Positions 53,578-61,766 of a DNA stretch of 64,000 bases are shown one piece after another (within the stretch, counting starts at the first letter, position 1; each line of letters opens with the position of its first letter). The stretch is from Eubacterium sp. 1001713B170207_170306_E7 (lineage in GTDB: Bacteria > Bacillota > Clostridia > Eubacteriales > Eubacteriaceae): assembly GCF_015547515.1 (NCBI RefSeq), contig NZ_JADMVE010000006.1:80609-144608 (forward strand), given 5' to 3'. Position numbers and translations under genes: made by a program. The notes under the pieces were generated by a model. That model was not told where the DNA came from, searched no databases, and worked only from the letters and a program-made list of their open reading frames with translations.

Positions 53578-54492
53578 TTGGAACTTTATAACAAACTTTT
53601 AGAACAGGGCATCAGTGAAAAACTCATTGACGATGTCAAGCACTTTAGAGCAGAATACCCGGTGGAAGCCGATCTGGCAGACCGCGTGCCCCAGTCGGAA
53701 ACTATTTTTTACGGCAAGGATATCTGGGCAATGTGCATCACCGCGATTCTGGAGGGAGAAAATATTCTGCTTTCCGGTCCAAAGGCCACCGGGAAAAACG
53801 TTCTGGCCGATAACCTCTGTGAGCTTTTCGGCAGGCCTCAATGGAACACATCCTTCCATGTCAACACGGACAGCACCAGCCTGATCGGAACGGATACCTT
53901 TATTGACAATGAGGTCCGTCTGCGCCGCGGATCGGTTTATGAATGCGCGGTGAACGGCGGGTTCGGTGTGTTTGATGAAATCAATATGGCTAAAAATGAC
54001 GCGCTGGTGGTTCTCCATTCCGCACTGGACTACCGCAAGGTCATTGATGTGCCAGGCTATGAAAAGATCAGCCTGAACCCTGCTACCCGCTTTATCGGGA
54101 CCATGAACTATGAATACGCTGGGACCAAAGAGCTGAACGAAGCGCTGGTGTCCCGTTTTATGACCATTGATATTCCTCAGATTGATGAGGAAACGCTGAT
54201 GGTTATTTTATCCGATGAGTTCCCAGACGCCAAACAGGATATGCTGAAGCAGTTTGCCGGGATCTTCCTGGATTTACAGGAAAAAGCCATGAACTCAGAA
54301 ATCTCGACCAAATCCGTCGACCTCCGCGGCATCATGGGAAGCCTCCGTACCATACGCAGAGGGCTGCGGCCAATGCTCGCCATCAATATGGGGGTTATCG
54401 GGAAAACCTTTGACCAGTATGAGAAGGAAATCGTCTATGATGTTATCCGGACGCGTATCCGGGAGGACTGGACAGCGGAGGATATTTTTTAA
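53578..54492 (+). CDS. MoxR-type AAA+ ATPase (CbbQ/NorQ-like)
   Basis: A 304-aa AAA+ protein. Walker A is SGPKATGKNVLA, with Asn in place of the usual Thr/Ser after GK; Walker B is GGFGVFDEINMA, then the sensor stretch FIGTMNYEYAGT and arginine-finger region LNEALVSRF. MoxR proteins work with VWA partners, and here the ATPase lies between two VWA paralogues. The start is taken at TTG 53578, six bases after AAAGGAG; the frame stays open into the end of the previous gene but without a ribosome binding site. Confidence 0.85.
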   Translation: MELYNKLLEQGISEKLIDDVKHFRAEYPVEADLADRVPQSETIFYGKDIWAMCITAILEGENILLSGPKATGKNVLADNLCELFGRPQWNTSFHVNTDSTSLIGTDTFIDNEVRLRRGSVYECAVNGGFGVFDEINMAKNDALVVLHSALDYRKVIDVPGYEKISLNPATRFIGTMNYEYAGTKELNEALVSRFMTIDIPQIDEETLMVILSDEFPDAKQDMLKQFAGIFLDLQEKAMNSEISTKSVDLRGIMGSLRTIRRGLRPMLAINMGVIGKTFDQYEKEIVYDVIRTRIREDWTAEDIF

Positions 54493-54534
54493 AGGGCTGA
54501 TAGTACCTTATCACGAAAGAAAGGAGGGATATAA

Positions 54535-56310
54535 ATGGCAGAACCGGCGAAATGGGTCTACGACGACCTGGATTTTGACAACCGTGTGACGAATCTGATG
54601 TGGACAATTTCCGGCAATTACGATGAGAATATGGACGCTGGCGAGAAAAGCTTTATCTCCAGGGATGTGGCCCTTTACCAGGGGATCACCGCCGGGGGCC
54701 GGCGTAAATACATCAACTGGGACGCAGTGAAGCGCTTTATCATCAGCCGGGTAAAGGCTGGGCTGGATAAGGATATTCTTCTGGGACTGATCCAGATGGC
54801 CACCGATGTTCTGGTAGAGGAAAAGCTCATGGAGGAGCGGCCTGGAATCTATGATATTCGGAAAAAGGCCTATGACGACATTCTGTCGGATTATTTTAAG
54901 ATGCATACCGATAATCTGCTTGAAAAAGCAAGGCACGCCCTCGTGCTGGAAAAGGTTGGAAAAACGCCTCGGCTGGATGTGGCGACAAACGGGCTGATCC
55001 GGGACATTAAGGCCCTCAGCGGCTGCGGGGATACCATCGAGATGCTGAGGGGCGTGGAGGCTGTTTACATCAAGTATTTCCCCATTTACGTTTATTCGGA
55101 GGATGGCGAGATTGTCGGCGAGGAACGCCGCAGCGATGTGGAGCCGAGTGATTTCAACGATTTTATGATGGAAGAATTCTATGACGACGCGCTGGAAGAG
55201 GAAATGCAGCTGGATGAAAGCCTGGATGAAATTGCCGAGTCCCTTCTGGGAGATAGTGGCGAGGGCAGCGGCTTTAACGGCGATGTCAAGAGTAACCGGG
55301 TGCTTCGTATCCGGGAGGAGGATCTGGATAAGATTTACGAAAAGGTCTCCTATCATTTTGGGAAGACCTATCTCTCGACACCGGAGGTCCGGAGACTGCA
55401 GAACCGGGTATGCCGTGATGTGCATGAAAACTGCCGGATTCACCTGACCGATGGGGTTATCCGGAGCAACTGCGACAATGGATTCCAGAAAAACCTGGTT
55501 GGGCGGCACAAGGTAAAGAATACGCTGGCCTACGGTGTGAACAAGCGCATCCACAAGCGCAATATCCACAAGCTGCGGGACAGCATTGCCCGAACGCTGG
55601 TGCAGGAGGAATTTAAGGATGAGATTCCGTCGGACCAGGGCATGCTTGTGCCCAACAAGCTTTGGCGGGTCGGACGCAGCAGTAATACAAAGGTGTTTGT
55701 GCGCACCCTGGACAATGACAAGGGCAGCTATGTGGTGGATATCCTCATTGATTCCAGCGGGTCACAGCGGCGGAATCAGGCACTGGTGGCCAGCCAGGCC
55801 TATGTGCTGGCCCAGGCGCTGACCCTGAATGGTATTCCCAACCGGGTCATGGGGTTTAACAGCTTTCTTGACTACACGATTCTGAAGCGCTACCGTGACT
55901 ATGAATCTAACCTGAGGGCCAATGAAAATATTTTTGAGTACTACTGCACAGGCAATAACCGTGACGGTCTGGCCATAAAAGCCGTGGTAGAGGATTTGAA
56001 AAGACGGCCCGAGGATAATAAAATCCTTATTGTCTTAAGCGATGGCCGGCCCAATGACATTAAGGTGGGCAAGGGCCAGAGCCAGACGCTTGAGGAGGCC
56101 TACCGCGGCGCCACCGCCGTGCGGGACACGGCCATCGAGGTTCGCAGGGCCCGCCAGCAGGGCATTATGGTGCTTGGCGTATTTACCGGAAAGGAAAAGG
56201 ACCTGCCGGCGGAAAAGCTGATTTATGGCAAGGACTTTGCCTATATCAAAGACATTAACCGGTTTTCGGATCTGGTAATCAAATACCTGAAGCAGGTTAT
56301 CACCAATTAA
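54535..56310 (+). CDS. VWA-domain protein, NorD/CbbO/CobT-like (second paralogue)
   Basis: A 591-aa protein paralogous to the one at 51798, with the same N-terminus (WVYDDLDFDNRVTNLMWTI), an acidic middle region (about 205-245, EEEMQLDESLDEIAESLLGD) that is longer than in the first copy, and a C-terminal VWA domain with VDILIDSSGSQRR (DxSxS MIDAS) and VLSDGRPND. GAAAGGAGGG precedes the ATG. Together with the MoxR gene it forms VWA - ATPase - VWA, so a heteromeric VWA partner of one ATPase is likely. Transcription stops at a bidirectional terminator. Confidence 0.82.
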   Translation: MAEPAKWVYDDLDFDNRVTNLMWTISGNYDENMDAGEKSFISRDVALYQGITAGGRRKYINWDAVKRFIISRVKAGLDKDILLGLIQMATDVLVEEKLMEERPGIYDIRKKAYDDILSDYFKMHTDNLLEKARHALVLEKVGKTPRLDVATNGLIRDIKALSGCGDTIEMLRGVEAVYIKYFPIYVYSEDGEIVGEERRSDVEPSDFNDFMMEEFYDDALEEEMQLDESLDEIAESLLGDSGEGSGFNGDVKSNRVLRIREEDLDKIYEKVSYHFGKTYLSTPEVRRLQNRVCRDVHENCRIHLTDGVIRSNCDNGFQKNLVGRHKVKNTLAYGVNKRIHKRNIHKLRDSIARTLVQEEFKDEIPSDQGMLVPNKLWRVGRSSNTKVFVRTLDNDKGSYVVDILIDSSGSQRRNQALVASQAYVLAQALTLNGIPNRVMGFNSFLDYTILKRYRDYESNLRANENIFEYYCTGNNRDGLAIKAVVEDLKRRPEDNKILIVLSDGRPNDIKVGKGQSQTLEEAYRGATAVRDTAIEVRRARQQGIMVLGVFTGKEKDLPAEKLIYGKDFAYIKDINRFSDLVIKYLKQVITN

Positions 56311-56345
56311 AAAAGCTGTTGCCAATCGTGGTAACAGCTTTTTCA
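56308..56345. terminator. Bidirectional terminator between the second VWA gene and GH25 gene
   Basis: AAAAAAGCTGTTGCCA (56309-56324) and TGGTAACAGCTTTTT (56329-56343) form a hairpin with one G-T pair; A-run and T-run make it work on both strands. It overlaps both stop codons. Confidence 0.8.
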
Positions 56346-57083
56346 GTAGCCGAACTGGGTCATGAACTCGTCGTAGGTTCCGCGGTAAACATTGAGATCA
56401 ATGTTGGGTGCGTAGCCCGTATATCCGGAGAGAGAGCCTTTATCTGAGTATTGCCAGAAGGTCCATTGCCGGTGGTCTGACAGGATGGGGCAGGCGTAGA
56501 AATTCCGGATCCAGATGGGATAATCGGTGTAATAATCGGCGATGTAGGTGGCGTAGGGCTTGGTAGAGGTATAGATGATGGGCCGCTTGCCATAATGGCT
56601 TTCCAGGCGGTTTAAAAGCTCTGTCAGTTCCCTGCGGATGGTTTCTTTATCCGGCGCGGTATAGCGGGTGTAGCTGCCGTAGAATTCGATGTCCACCACT
56701 GGCGGCAGGGCGTCGTCCCTGACCGGAACCGTCTTGATGTAGTTGTCTGCCTGGGTAGCGCCGCTGGTCTCATAGCTGAAAAAATGATAGGCGCCAACCT
56801 TTAAAGGCGTTTTGCCGGCATTTTCCCAGTTGTACCTGAATTTTTCATCCTGAAAGCTGCTGCCCTCGGTGGCCTTGATAAAGGCAAAGGTCAGGTTGTT
56901 GCCGGCCAGAACCGGCCAGTCGATGGTGCCCTGGTAGGTGGAGACATCAATGCCCTGAACCGGGTAGGTCTCGGCGTCGGGATGGTTAAACTGCAGGACG
57001 CCCCAGTGATAGAGCAGAAAGGCCCCAGCGATCAGGATGAGGACAATGAGCAGCAGCGGGGATATTTTCTTACGGGTTGGCAT
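56343..57083 (-). CDS. GH25 family lysozyme with N-terminal membrane anchor
   Basis: N-acetylmuramidase that cuts peptidoglycan outside the cell. About 246 aa: positive N-terminus (PTRKK), one hydrophobic anchor (LLLIVLILIAGAFLLYHWGV), then the GH25 barrel with GIDVSTYQGTIDW, AFIKATEGSSF, GAYHFFSYETSGATQADNY, the catalytic VVDIEFYG (DxE) and WTFWQYSDKG near the end. The ATG at reverse-strand 57083 is chosen, with GGAAGGTGGGG before it. It overlaps the end of the PAP2 gene upstream by 14 bases. Confidence 0.9.
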   Translation of the reverse strand: MPTRKKISPLLLIVLILIAGAFLLYHWGVLQFNHPDAETYPVQGIDVSTYQGTIDWPVLAGNNLTFAFIKATEGSSFQDEKFRYNWENAGKTPLKVGAYHFFSYETSGATQADNYIKTVPVRDDALPPVVDIEFYGSYTRYTAPDKETIRRELTELLNRLESHYGKRPIIYTSTKPYATYIADYYTDYPIWIRNFYACPILSDHRQWTFWQYSDKGSLSGYTGYAPNIDLNVYRGTYDEFMTQFGY

Positions 57084-57609
57084 GGATTCCCCACCTTCCA
57101 TTTTTTACGAGCCTGTCGGCAATGTACTTCGCGGGATAGCTCAGGATAATGCCAATGACAATACCGGCCAGCACGTCTGTCGGATAATGCACAAAGAGGT
57201 ACAGGCGCGAGAAGGCAATGGCGGCAGCCAGGGCCAGGAGCCCCCAGCGAAGCCGGTCTTTCCTTGTGATAAAGTAGGCCCAGGCAGCCCCAAAGGAGGT
57301 AGCACTGTGGCCAGAAGGGAAGGAGGTTCCGCTTGGCGGCGCAATGGCAATATCAAGAGGATAGATCTGAAAGGGACGCGGTCTGCTGACCAGCGGCTTT
57401 ATCCCCAAATTAACGACAGCCGCCGATAAAACAAACGAAATGGCCATCACAAGGCCAACGTAACGGGTGTCTTTGCGTATGAGCAGGACCAGGGTCAGCA
57501 GTATCCAGAAGATGCCGATATTGCCGAGCTTTGTGATCGAGCTGAAAATAAAATCAAGCACATCGCAACGCATATGTGCCTGAATCCAGAGTAAAATGTT
57601 TAATTCCAA
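57070..57609 (-). CDS. PAP2-family membrane phosphatase
   Basis: A 179-aa lipid-phosphate phosphatase-like membrane protein. All three catalytic motifs are present: KPLVSRPRPF (KX6RP), PSGHSATS and SRLYLFVHYPTDVLAG (SRX5HX3D), between about five membrane segments. The substrate could be undecaprenyl pyrophosphate or phosphatidylglycerol phosphate. It is translationally coupled to the GH25 gene, pointing to a cell-wall setting. Confidence 0.9.
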   Translation of the reverse strand: MELNILLWIQAHMRCDVLDFIFSSITKLGNIGIFWILLTLVLLIRKDTRYVGLVMAISFVLSAAVVNLGIKPLVSRPRPFQIYPLDIAIAPPSGTSFPSGHSATSFGAAWAYFITRKDRLRWGLLALAAAIAFSRLYLFVHYPTDVLAGIVIGIILSYPAKYIADRLVKNGRWGIHANP

Positions 57610-57623
57610 GATAAACCGCCTTT

Positions 57624-58301
57624 CTAAAGGGGATCAATCTGCCAGTCAACCGGTTTTTTGCCAATGCTTTCGAGAAAGGCGTTGGTTTTTGAAAATGGAC
57701 GGCTGCCAAAGAAGCCGCGGTTGGCAGAAAATGGGCTGGGGTGCGGTGATTTAATAATGTGGTGGGCCGGATTGGTGATCATGGGGATTTTAGACTGGGC
57801 AAAGGCGCCCCACAAAATAAAGACAATGGGATCCCCGCGCCGGTTCAGGGTTTCGATGACATGGTCTGTGAACTGCTCCCAGCCCATGCCTCTGTGGGAG
57901 GCGGGCTGGCCTGCCCGCACAGTGAGCACTGCGTTGAGCAGCAGAACGCCCTCATCGGTCCATTTTTTCAGGTAGCCGTGGTTTGGAACGGCGCAGCCCA
58001 GATCGTCGGACAGCTCCTTGTAGATATTCTGAAGCGATGGCGGCACAGCGACCTCTGGCTTTACGGAGAAGGAAAGGCCATGAGCCTGCCCTCTGCCGTG
58101 GTAAGGGTCCTGGCCGATGATACACACCTTGGTATCGGAGTAAGCCGTAAAGTGAAAGGCATTAAAAATGTCGTACATGTCTGGATAAATGGTCTGTGTT
58201 TTATATTCATGAAGCAGAAAGCGCCGCAGCTTCTGATAGTATTCCTGCTGAAATTCGTTTTGGAGCGTTTCCTCCCAGTCGTTTTGAAAATTGATGGACA
58301 T
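57624..58301 (-). CDS. ung: Uracil-DNA glycosylase
   Basis: Removes uracil from DNA to start base excision repair. 225 aa, family 1: [18 protein letters not shown] (catalytic Asp), LLLNAVLTV and [17 protein letters not shown] (His loop). AAGGAAGG precedes the ATG on the reverse strand. It lies between the HAD hydrolase gene and the PAP2 gene, with short gaps of about 14 bases, so these form one operon. Confidence 0.95.
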   Translation of the reverse strand: MSINFQNDWEETLQNEFQQEYYQKLRRFLLHEYKTQTIYPDMYDIFNAFHFTAYSDTKVCIIGQDPYHGRGQAHGLSFSVKPEVAVPPSLQNIYKELSDDLGCAVPNHGYLKKWTDEGVLLLNAVLTVRAGQPASHRGMGWEQFTDHVIETLNRRGDPIVFILWGAFAQSKIPMITNPAHHIIKSPHPSPFSANRGFFGSRPFSKTNAFLESIGKKPVDWQIDPL

Positions 58302-58315
58302 CTGAGCCTTCCTTT

Positions 58316-58966
58316 CTAATCTAAATCGGTAAAATCCTGAATAAAGCCGTCGGCCAGGTTTTTAATTTTGACCAGATGGTCGCCCTGCCACAGGTCAGCC
58401 ACGGCGATCGCATCCATTCCGGCCGTCTTGGCGGCCTGGATCCCCTCGAGGGTATCCTCAAAGACAAGGCAGTCCGCAGGCGGCAGAGCCAGCAGCTGGG
58501 CAGCCTGGATAAAAACCGCGGGGTCTGGCTTCCCTGCGCCTACCTCAGTGGTAAAGCAGAGAATATCAAAATAGCTCAGCACCTTGTGCTTTTGCAGAAA
58601 AGCTTCGGTGGTCTCCCGGTTGTTGGAGGTCGCCATGGCGATGCGCTGGCGCCGCCCGTGCAGATCTCGGATCAGGCGCAGGGCGCCGGGTTTAAAATGG
58701 ACGTTGTTCAAATACGCCTCGTGGGACATTTCCACCCACTCGGCCTTGATTTCCTCGATGGAGTCCTCAAGCCCGAAGCGCTCTTTAAAGTATTCTGCGG
58801 TCTCGGTAAAGCTTTTACCGGCAATTTCATAAGGCAGGGTCTCAGGACAGACCTTGTTGTGGCGTGCCAGATAGATGTGGTCAATGCTGTGCCACAGCCC
58901 CATTGAATCTACAAGAGTACCGTCAAAATCAAAGATGACGGCTCTGTAATCCTCTATGTTTTTCAT
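58316..58966 (-). CDS. HAD-superfamily hydrolase (beta-phosphoglucomutase/phosphatase type)
   Basis: A 216-aa HAD protein of subfamily IA with a helical cap. Motif I is [11 protein letters not shown], motif [12 protein letters not shown], motif [12 protein letters not shown], and motif [14 protein letters not shown]. It could be a sugar-phosphate phosphatase or phosphoglucomutase; the substrate is not readable from sequence. First gene of the reverse-strand ung operon. GGGAGC precedes the ATG. Confidence 0.9.
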   Translation of the reverse strand: MKNIEDYRAVIFDFDGTLVDSMGLWHSIDHIYLARHNKVCPETLPYEIAGKSFTETAEYFKERFGLEDSIEEIKAEWVEMSHEAYLNNVHFKPGALRLIRDLHGRRQRIAMATSNNRETTEAFLQKHKVLSYFDILCFTTEVGAGKPDPAVFIQAAQLLALPPADCLVFEDTLEGIQAAKTAGMDAIAVADLWQGDHLVKIKNLADGFIQDFTDLD

Positions 58967-58996
58967 TCAGATGCTCCCTTAATTAAAGTATCCCTA

Positions 58997-59025
58997 ATTA
59001 TACACTATTTGCTTAAAGAAATACA
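58997..59025 (-). promoter_or_regulatory. Probable promoter of the reverse-strand ung operon
   Basis: On the reverse strand a TATAAT (59002-58997) lies 30 bases before the HAD gene, with a weak TGTATT (59025-59020) 17 bases upstream. Divergent from the ispE promoter. Confidence 0.45.
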
Positions 59026-59078
59026 TGAAATTGGATTTAAACTGACGGATAATTTTTAGACAAACTTAAAGATATCAG

Positions 59079-59106
59079 TTGAATTTACTTTGTCTTGTGT
59101 TATAAT
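59079..59106 (+). promoter_or_regulatory. ispE promoter
   Basis: TTGAAT (59079-59084), 16-base spacer, TATAAT (59101-59106). Confidence 0.6.
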
Positions 59107-59147
59107 GTATACAATGTGCTCAGAGTATAAACAAGAAGGATGAATGT

Positions 59148-59999
59148 ATGAACGAATATGTAGTGCGGGCGCCCGCAAAGGTAAACCTTTCTTTGGACGT
59201 TATTGGCAAACGGCCTGACGGTTATCATGAGATGCGCATGGTGAATCATTCGGTGGCGTTGTCGGACACCCTTGTGTTTGAAAAAAGCGGTCAGGGAATC
59301 AGCATTTCCTGCAGTGATCCTAAAATCCCGACCGATGAGCGCAATCTGGTCCACCGGGTCGCAGAGAAGCTGCAGACCCGTTTCGGCATTGACCGGGGTA
59401 TCCACATCGACATTAAAAAGAACATCCCGAGCGAGGCAGGACTGGCCGGCGGCAGCACCGATGCGGCGGCGGCCATTCTGGGGCTGAACCTGATCTGGGC
59501 GCTGAACATGAGTCTGGATGAGATGCTTGCCTTTGGCAGTACCATCGGCGCGGATATTCCCTATTGCTGTTATAAGGGAACGGCCCTGGTAGAGGGGATC
59601 GGCGAGCGCATCAGGCCTGTGAAGCCTCTTAGAAGACTGCCGGTGCTGGTGGTTAAGCCTGAGATCAGTATCGCTACGCCATGGGCCTTCGGCCGTCTGG
59701 ACAGCGCAGAGTATGTGGCGCATCCGGACATCGACCGGGTGATCCGGCTGGTGGAAACGGAGGACTACGCAGCCCTCGGCAATGCTGTGGGCAACGCCTT
59801 CGAGCAGGTGGTTTTTCAGGATTATCCAGAGATTGGCGAGATGAAGGCAGAAATGCTGGCGTCTGGCGCTTTCGCGGCCATTATGAGCGGCAGCGGCTCG
59901 ACAGTGATCGGTTATTTTTCAGACAACGCTGCGGCAGAGAGGGCCTACAGGGCCTTTAGACAGAAATATTTATTAACATTTTTAACTGAAATAGAATAG
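59148..59999 (+). CDS. ispE: 4-diphosphocytidyl-2-C-methyl-D-erythritol kinase
   Basis: GHMP kinase of the MEP isoprenoid pathway, phosphorylating CDP-ME. 283 aa. It opens with RAPAKVNLSLDVIGKRPDGYHEM; the ATP loop is PSEAGLAGGSTDAAAAI, followed by GADIPYCCYKGTALVEGIGE and the C-terminal AIMSGSGSTVIGYF. The FadR-type regulator follows 14 bases downstream. Its presence indicates the non-mevalonate route. Confidence 0.95.
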   Translation: MNEYVVRAPAKVNLSLDVIGKRPDGYHEMRMVNHSVALSDTLVFEKSGQGISISCSDPKIPTDERNLVHRVAEKLQTRFGIDRGIHIDIKKNIPSEAGLAGGSTDAAAAILGLNLIWALNMSLDEMLAFGSTIGADIPYCCYKGTALVEGIGERIRPVKPLRRLPVLVVKPEISIATPWAFGRLDSAEYVAHPDIDRVIRLVETEDYAALGNAVGNAFEQVVFQDYPEIGEMKAEMLASGAFAAIMSGSGSTVIGYFSDNAAAERAYRAFRQKYLLTFLTEIE

Positions 60000-60013
60000 A
60001 GGATACAAAGAAC

Positions 60014-60694
60014 ATGGAAGCAGAAAAAGAAAAGATCAAATTAACCCTTGATGTGAGCTCCTGTAAGCCGCTGAGAGAAATTGTGTTTGAAACCATCAGA
60101 AACGCCATTATCAACGGTGACCTGAAGCCGGGACAGCGCCTGATGGAGGTACAGCTGGCAGAACAGCTGGGCGTCAGCCGCACCCCGGTGCGCGAGTCGA
60201 TCCGTAAGCTGGAGCTGGAGGGCCTTGTGAAAATGGTTCCGAGAAAGGGCGCTTATGTTACGCCCATGTCCATCGACGATCTCAGGGATATGATGGAAAT
60301 CCGCCGTGCCCTGGAGGCTTTGTCGGCTGAGCTGGCAGCCAAAAACGCAACGGAGGAGGATATCCAAAAGCTGGAGGAAAGCAACCGCGGCTTTGAGGAA
60401 TCGGCCCTTAAAAATGATGAGGAGGGTATTATCAATTACGACATTGCGTTTCACGAAGCCATCTACCGGGCAACGGGAAATGAGCGCCTGATCCAGATGA
60501 TCAACTCTCTGAGAGAGCAGATGCAGCGTGTCCGTGTGGAATATGTCCATCACATCGAGGATAAAACCCCGCTGATCGGCCAGCATCAGAAGATTATCGA
60601 CAATATTGCCAACCACCGCTGCGGCGAAGCAAGCGAAGCGGCCGGCGCGCATATCCAGATTACTGAAAAAGATATGGTGGCGGTGCTGGAATAG
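60014..60694 (+). CDS. GntR-family regulator, FadR subfamily (FCD domain)
   Basis: A 226-aa regulator. Winged helix: LREIVFETIRNAIINGDLKPGQRLMEVQLAEQLGVSRTPVRESIRKLELEGLV; then an all-helical FCD domain with the metal-binding pattern (YDIAFHEAIYRATGNERL, IGQHQKIIDNIANHR). FCD members usually sense organic acids. It follows ispE closely, but the targets are not evident. A strong terminator follows. Confidence 0.9.
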   Translation: MEAEKEKIKLTLDVSSCKPLREIVFETIRNAIINGDLKPGQRLMEVQLAEQLGVSRTPVRESIRKLELEGLVKMVPRKGAYVTPMSIDDLRDMMEIRRALEALSAELAAKNATEEDIQKLEESNRGFEESALKNDEEGIINYDIAFHEAIYRATGNERLIQMINSLREQMQRVRVEYVHHIEDKTPLIGQHQKIIDNIANHRCGEASEAAGAHIQITEKDMVAVLE

Positions 60695-60708
60695 ACAGTG
60701 CCCCACGC

Positions 60709-60757
60709 AAAAACACCTCCTGAAACGCCAGCTTCTGGTCTTTCAGGAGGTGTTTTC
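60709..60757 (+). terminator. Intrinsic terminator after the FadR-type gene
   Basis: AAAACACCTCCTGAAA (60710-60725) and its perfect complement (60741-60756) form a 16-bp stem; the loop itself contains a small CCAG/CTGG stem. The lspA stop codon lies just beyond; the A-run at its left base allows use on the reverse strand too. Confidence 0.88.
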
Positions 60758-60766
60758 ATCTGAGGA

Positions 60767-61525
60767 TTAATCCTCAGGTTCTTTTTTGTTTTTGTGCTGG
60801 AGGAATTCCGGTTCCTCCGGCGGCGGTCCGGGCTCAAAGTCGATGGAGCTGTAATGCTCGGGCAGCTTTTCGATTTGGGTCTTGACTTCTGGCTCCAGGT
60901 TCCGGCGGCGTTTCCGGGGCTTTCTTTTTGAGAGGACGTCCTTATTCAGCCCCTGGGCCTCCTCGGTGGCCTTTTCAGCCCCTGGATCAGCGTTTTTTTC
61001 GCGGACTTTGGATTTCCTCAGTACCTGCGCGGCCCGCTGGCGTTTTTTTTTAGCCAGGCTCGGCGGGTCGTTGAGCAGCTCCTTGTTTCTGAAAATGGCG
61101 ATGACCATAAGGATGCAGCCCACAACCACAAAGATATCGGCAATGTTAAAAATGGCGAAGCCAATGAGGCGGACATCGAAAAAATCGATCACGTAGTTCA
61201 GGCGGATGCGGTCAATGAGATTGCCGACAGCGCCGCTGATAATCATCGACAAGGCCAGGTTGACGTCAAAATAGCGCTTGGTCTTGGGCATGATGACAAA
61301 AAAGTAAATCAGGACAACAATAAAAATCAGGGTGAGAAGAATCAGAAAAATTTGTTTCCCGGCAAAAATACTGAAAGCGGCGCCTGTGTTCTCCACGTAG
61401 GTCAGGTGAAAAACATGGGGAATGACAGGGACAGTGGTGACGGGCGACAAAAATGTTACGGCCAGATATTTGGTAAGCTGGTCAACGACGATTCCTCCAA
61501 TGATGAATAATATATAAAATAACAT
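60767..61525 (-). CDS. lspA: Lipoprotein signal peptidase II with long charged C-terminal extension
   Basis: Membrane aspartic protease that cleaves prolipoprotein signal peptides. Residues 1-150 are a normal LspA: four membrane helices, VVDQLTKYLAV, VENTGAAFSIF, and the two catalytic aspartates in GAVGNLIDRIR and FNIADIFVVVG. A further 100 residues follow, strongly basic then acidic (SLAKKKRQRAAQVLRKSKVRE; KRKPRKRRRN; PGPPPEEPEFLQHKNKKEPED), making 252 aa where 150-170 is usual. The frame is clean across the junction, so it is a real extension, cytoplasmic and probably disordered. Confidence 0.92.
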   Translation of the reverse strand: MLFYILFIIGGIVVDQLTKYLAVTFLSPVTTVPVIPHVFHLTYVENTGAAFSIFAGKQIFLILLTLIFIVVLIYFFVIMPKTKRYFDVNLALSMIISGAVGNLIDRIRLNYVIDFFDVRLIGFAIFNIADIFVVVGCILMVIAIFRNKELLNDPPSLAKKKRQRAAQVLRKSKVREKNADPGAEKATEEAQGLNKDVLSKRKPRKRRRNLEPEVKTQIEKLPEHYSSIDFEPGPPPEEPEFLQHKNKKEPED

Positions 61526-61649
61526 GGATGCTCCTTAAGGGGGGCCGCCGATAAAAAACGGCGCGGCAGTGCCGGGAATTCGCTTTTTACCTTGGTCCGG
61601 AATTTTATAAATTCAGTGGTAACGGCCTTGTTTGTTTTATCATTGTTCA

Positions 61650-61678
61650 AGTATACATGATAATTTGAAATTTTTCAA
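61650..61678 (-). promoter_or_regulatory. lspA promoter
   Basis: On the reverse strand TTGAAA (61678-61673), 17-base spacer, TATACT (61655-61650). Confidence 0.55.
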
Positions 61679-61766
61679 AGATTTCTTAGAAAATTGTTTA
61701 AATTTTTCTCTTAAAATGGTAAGATGAAGGTTGTTAATCTATTTTTTAAGACAGGAGGTGCAGAGA

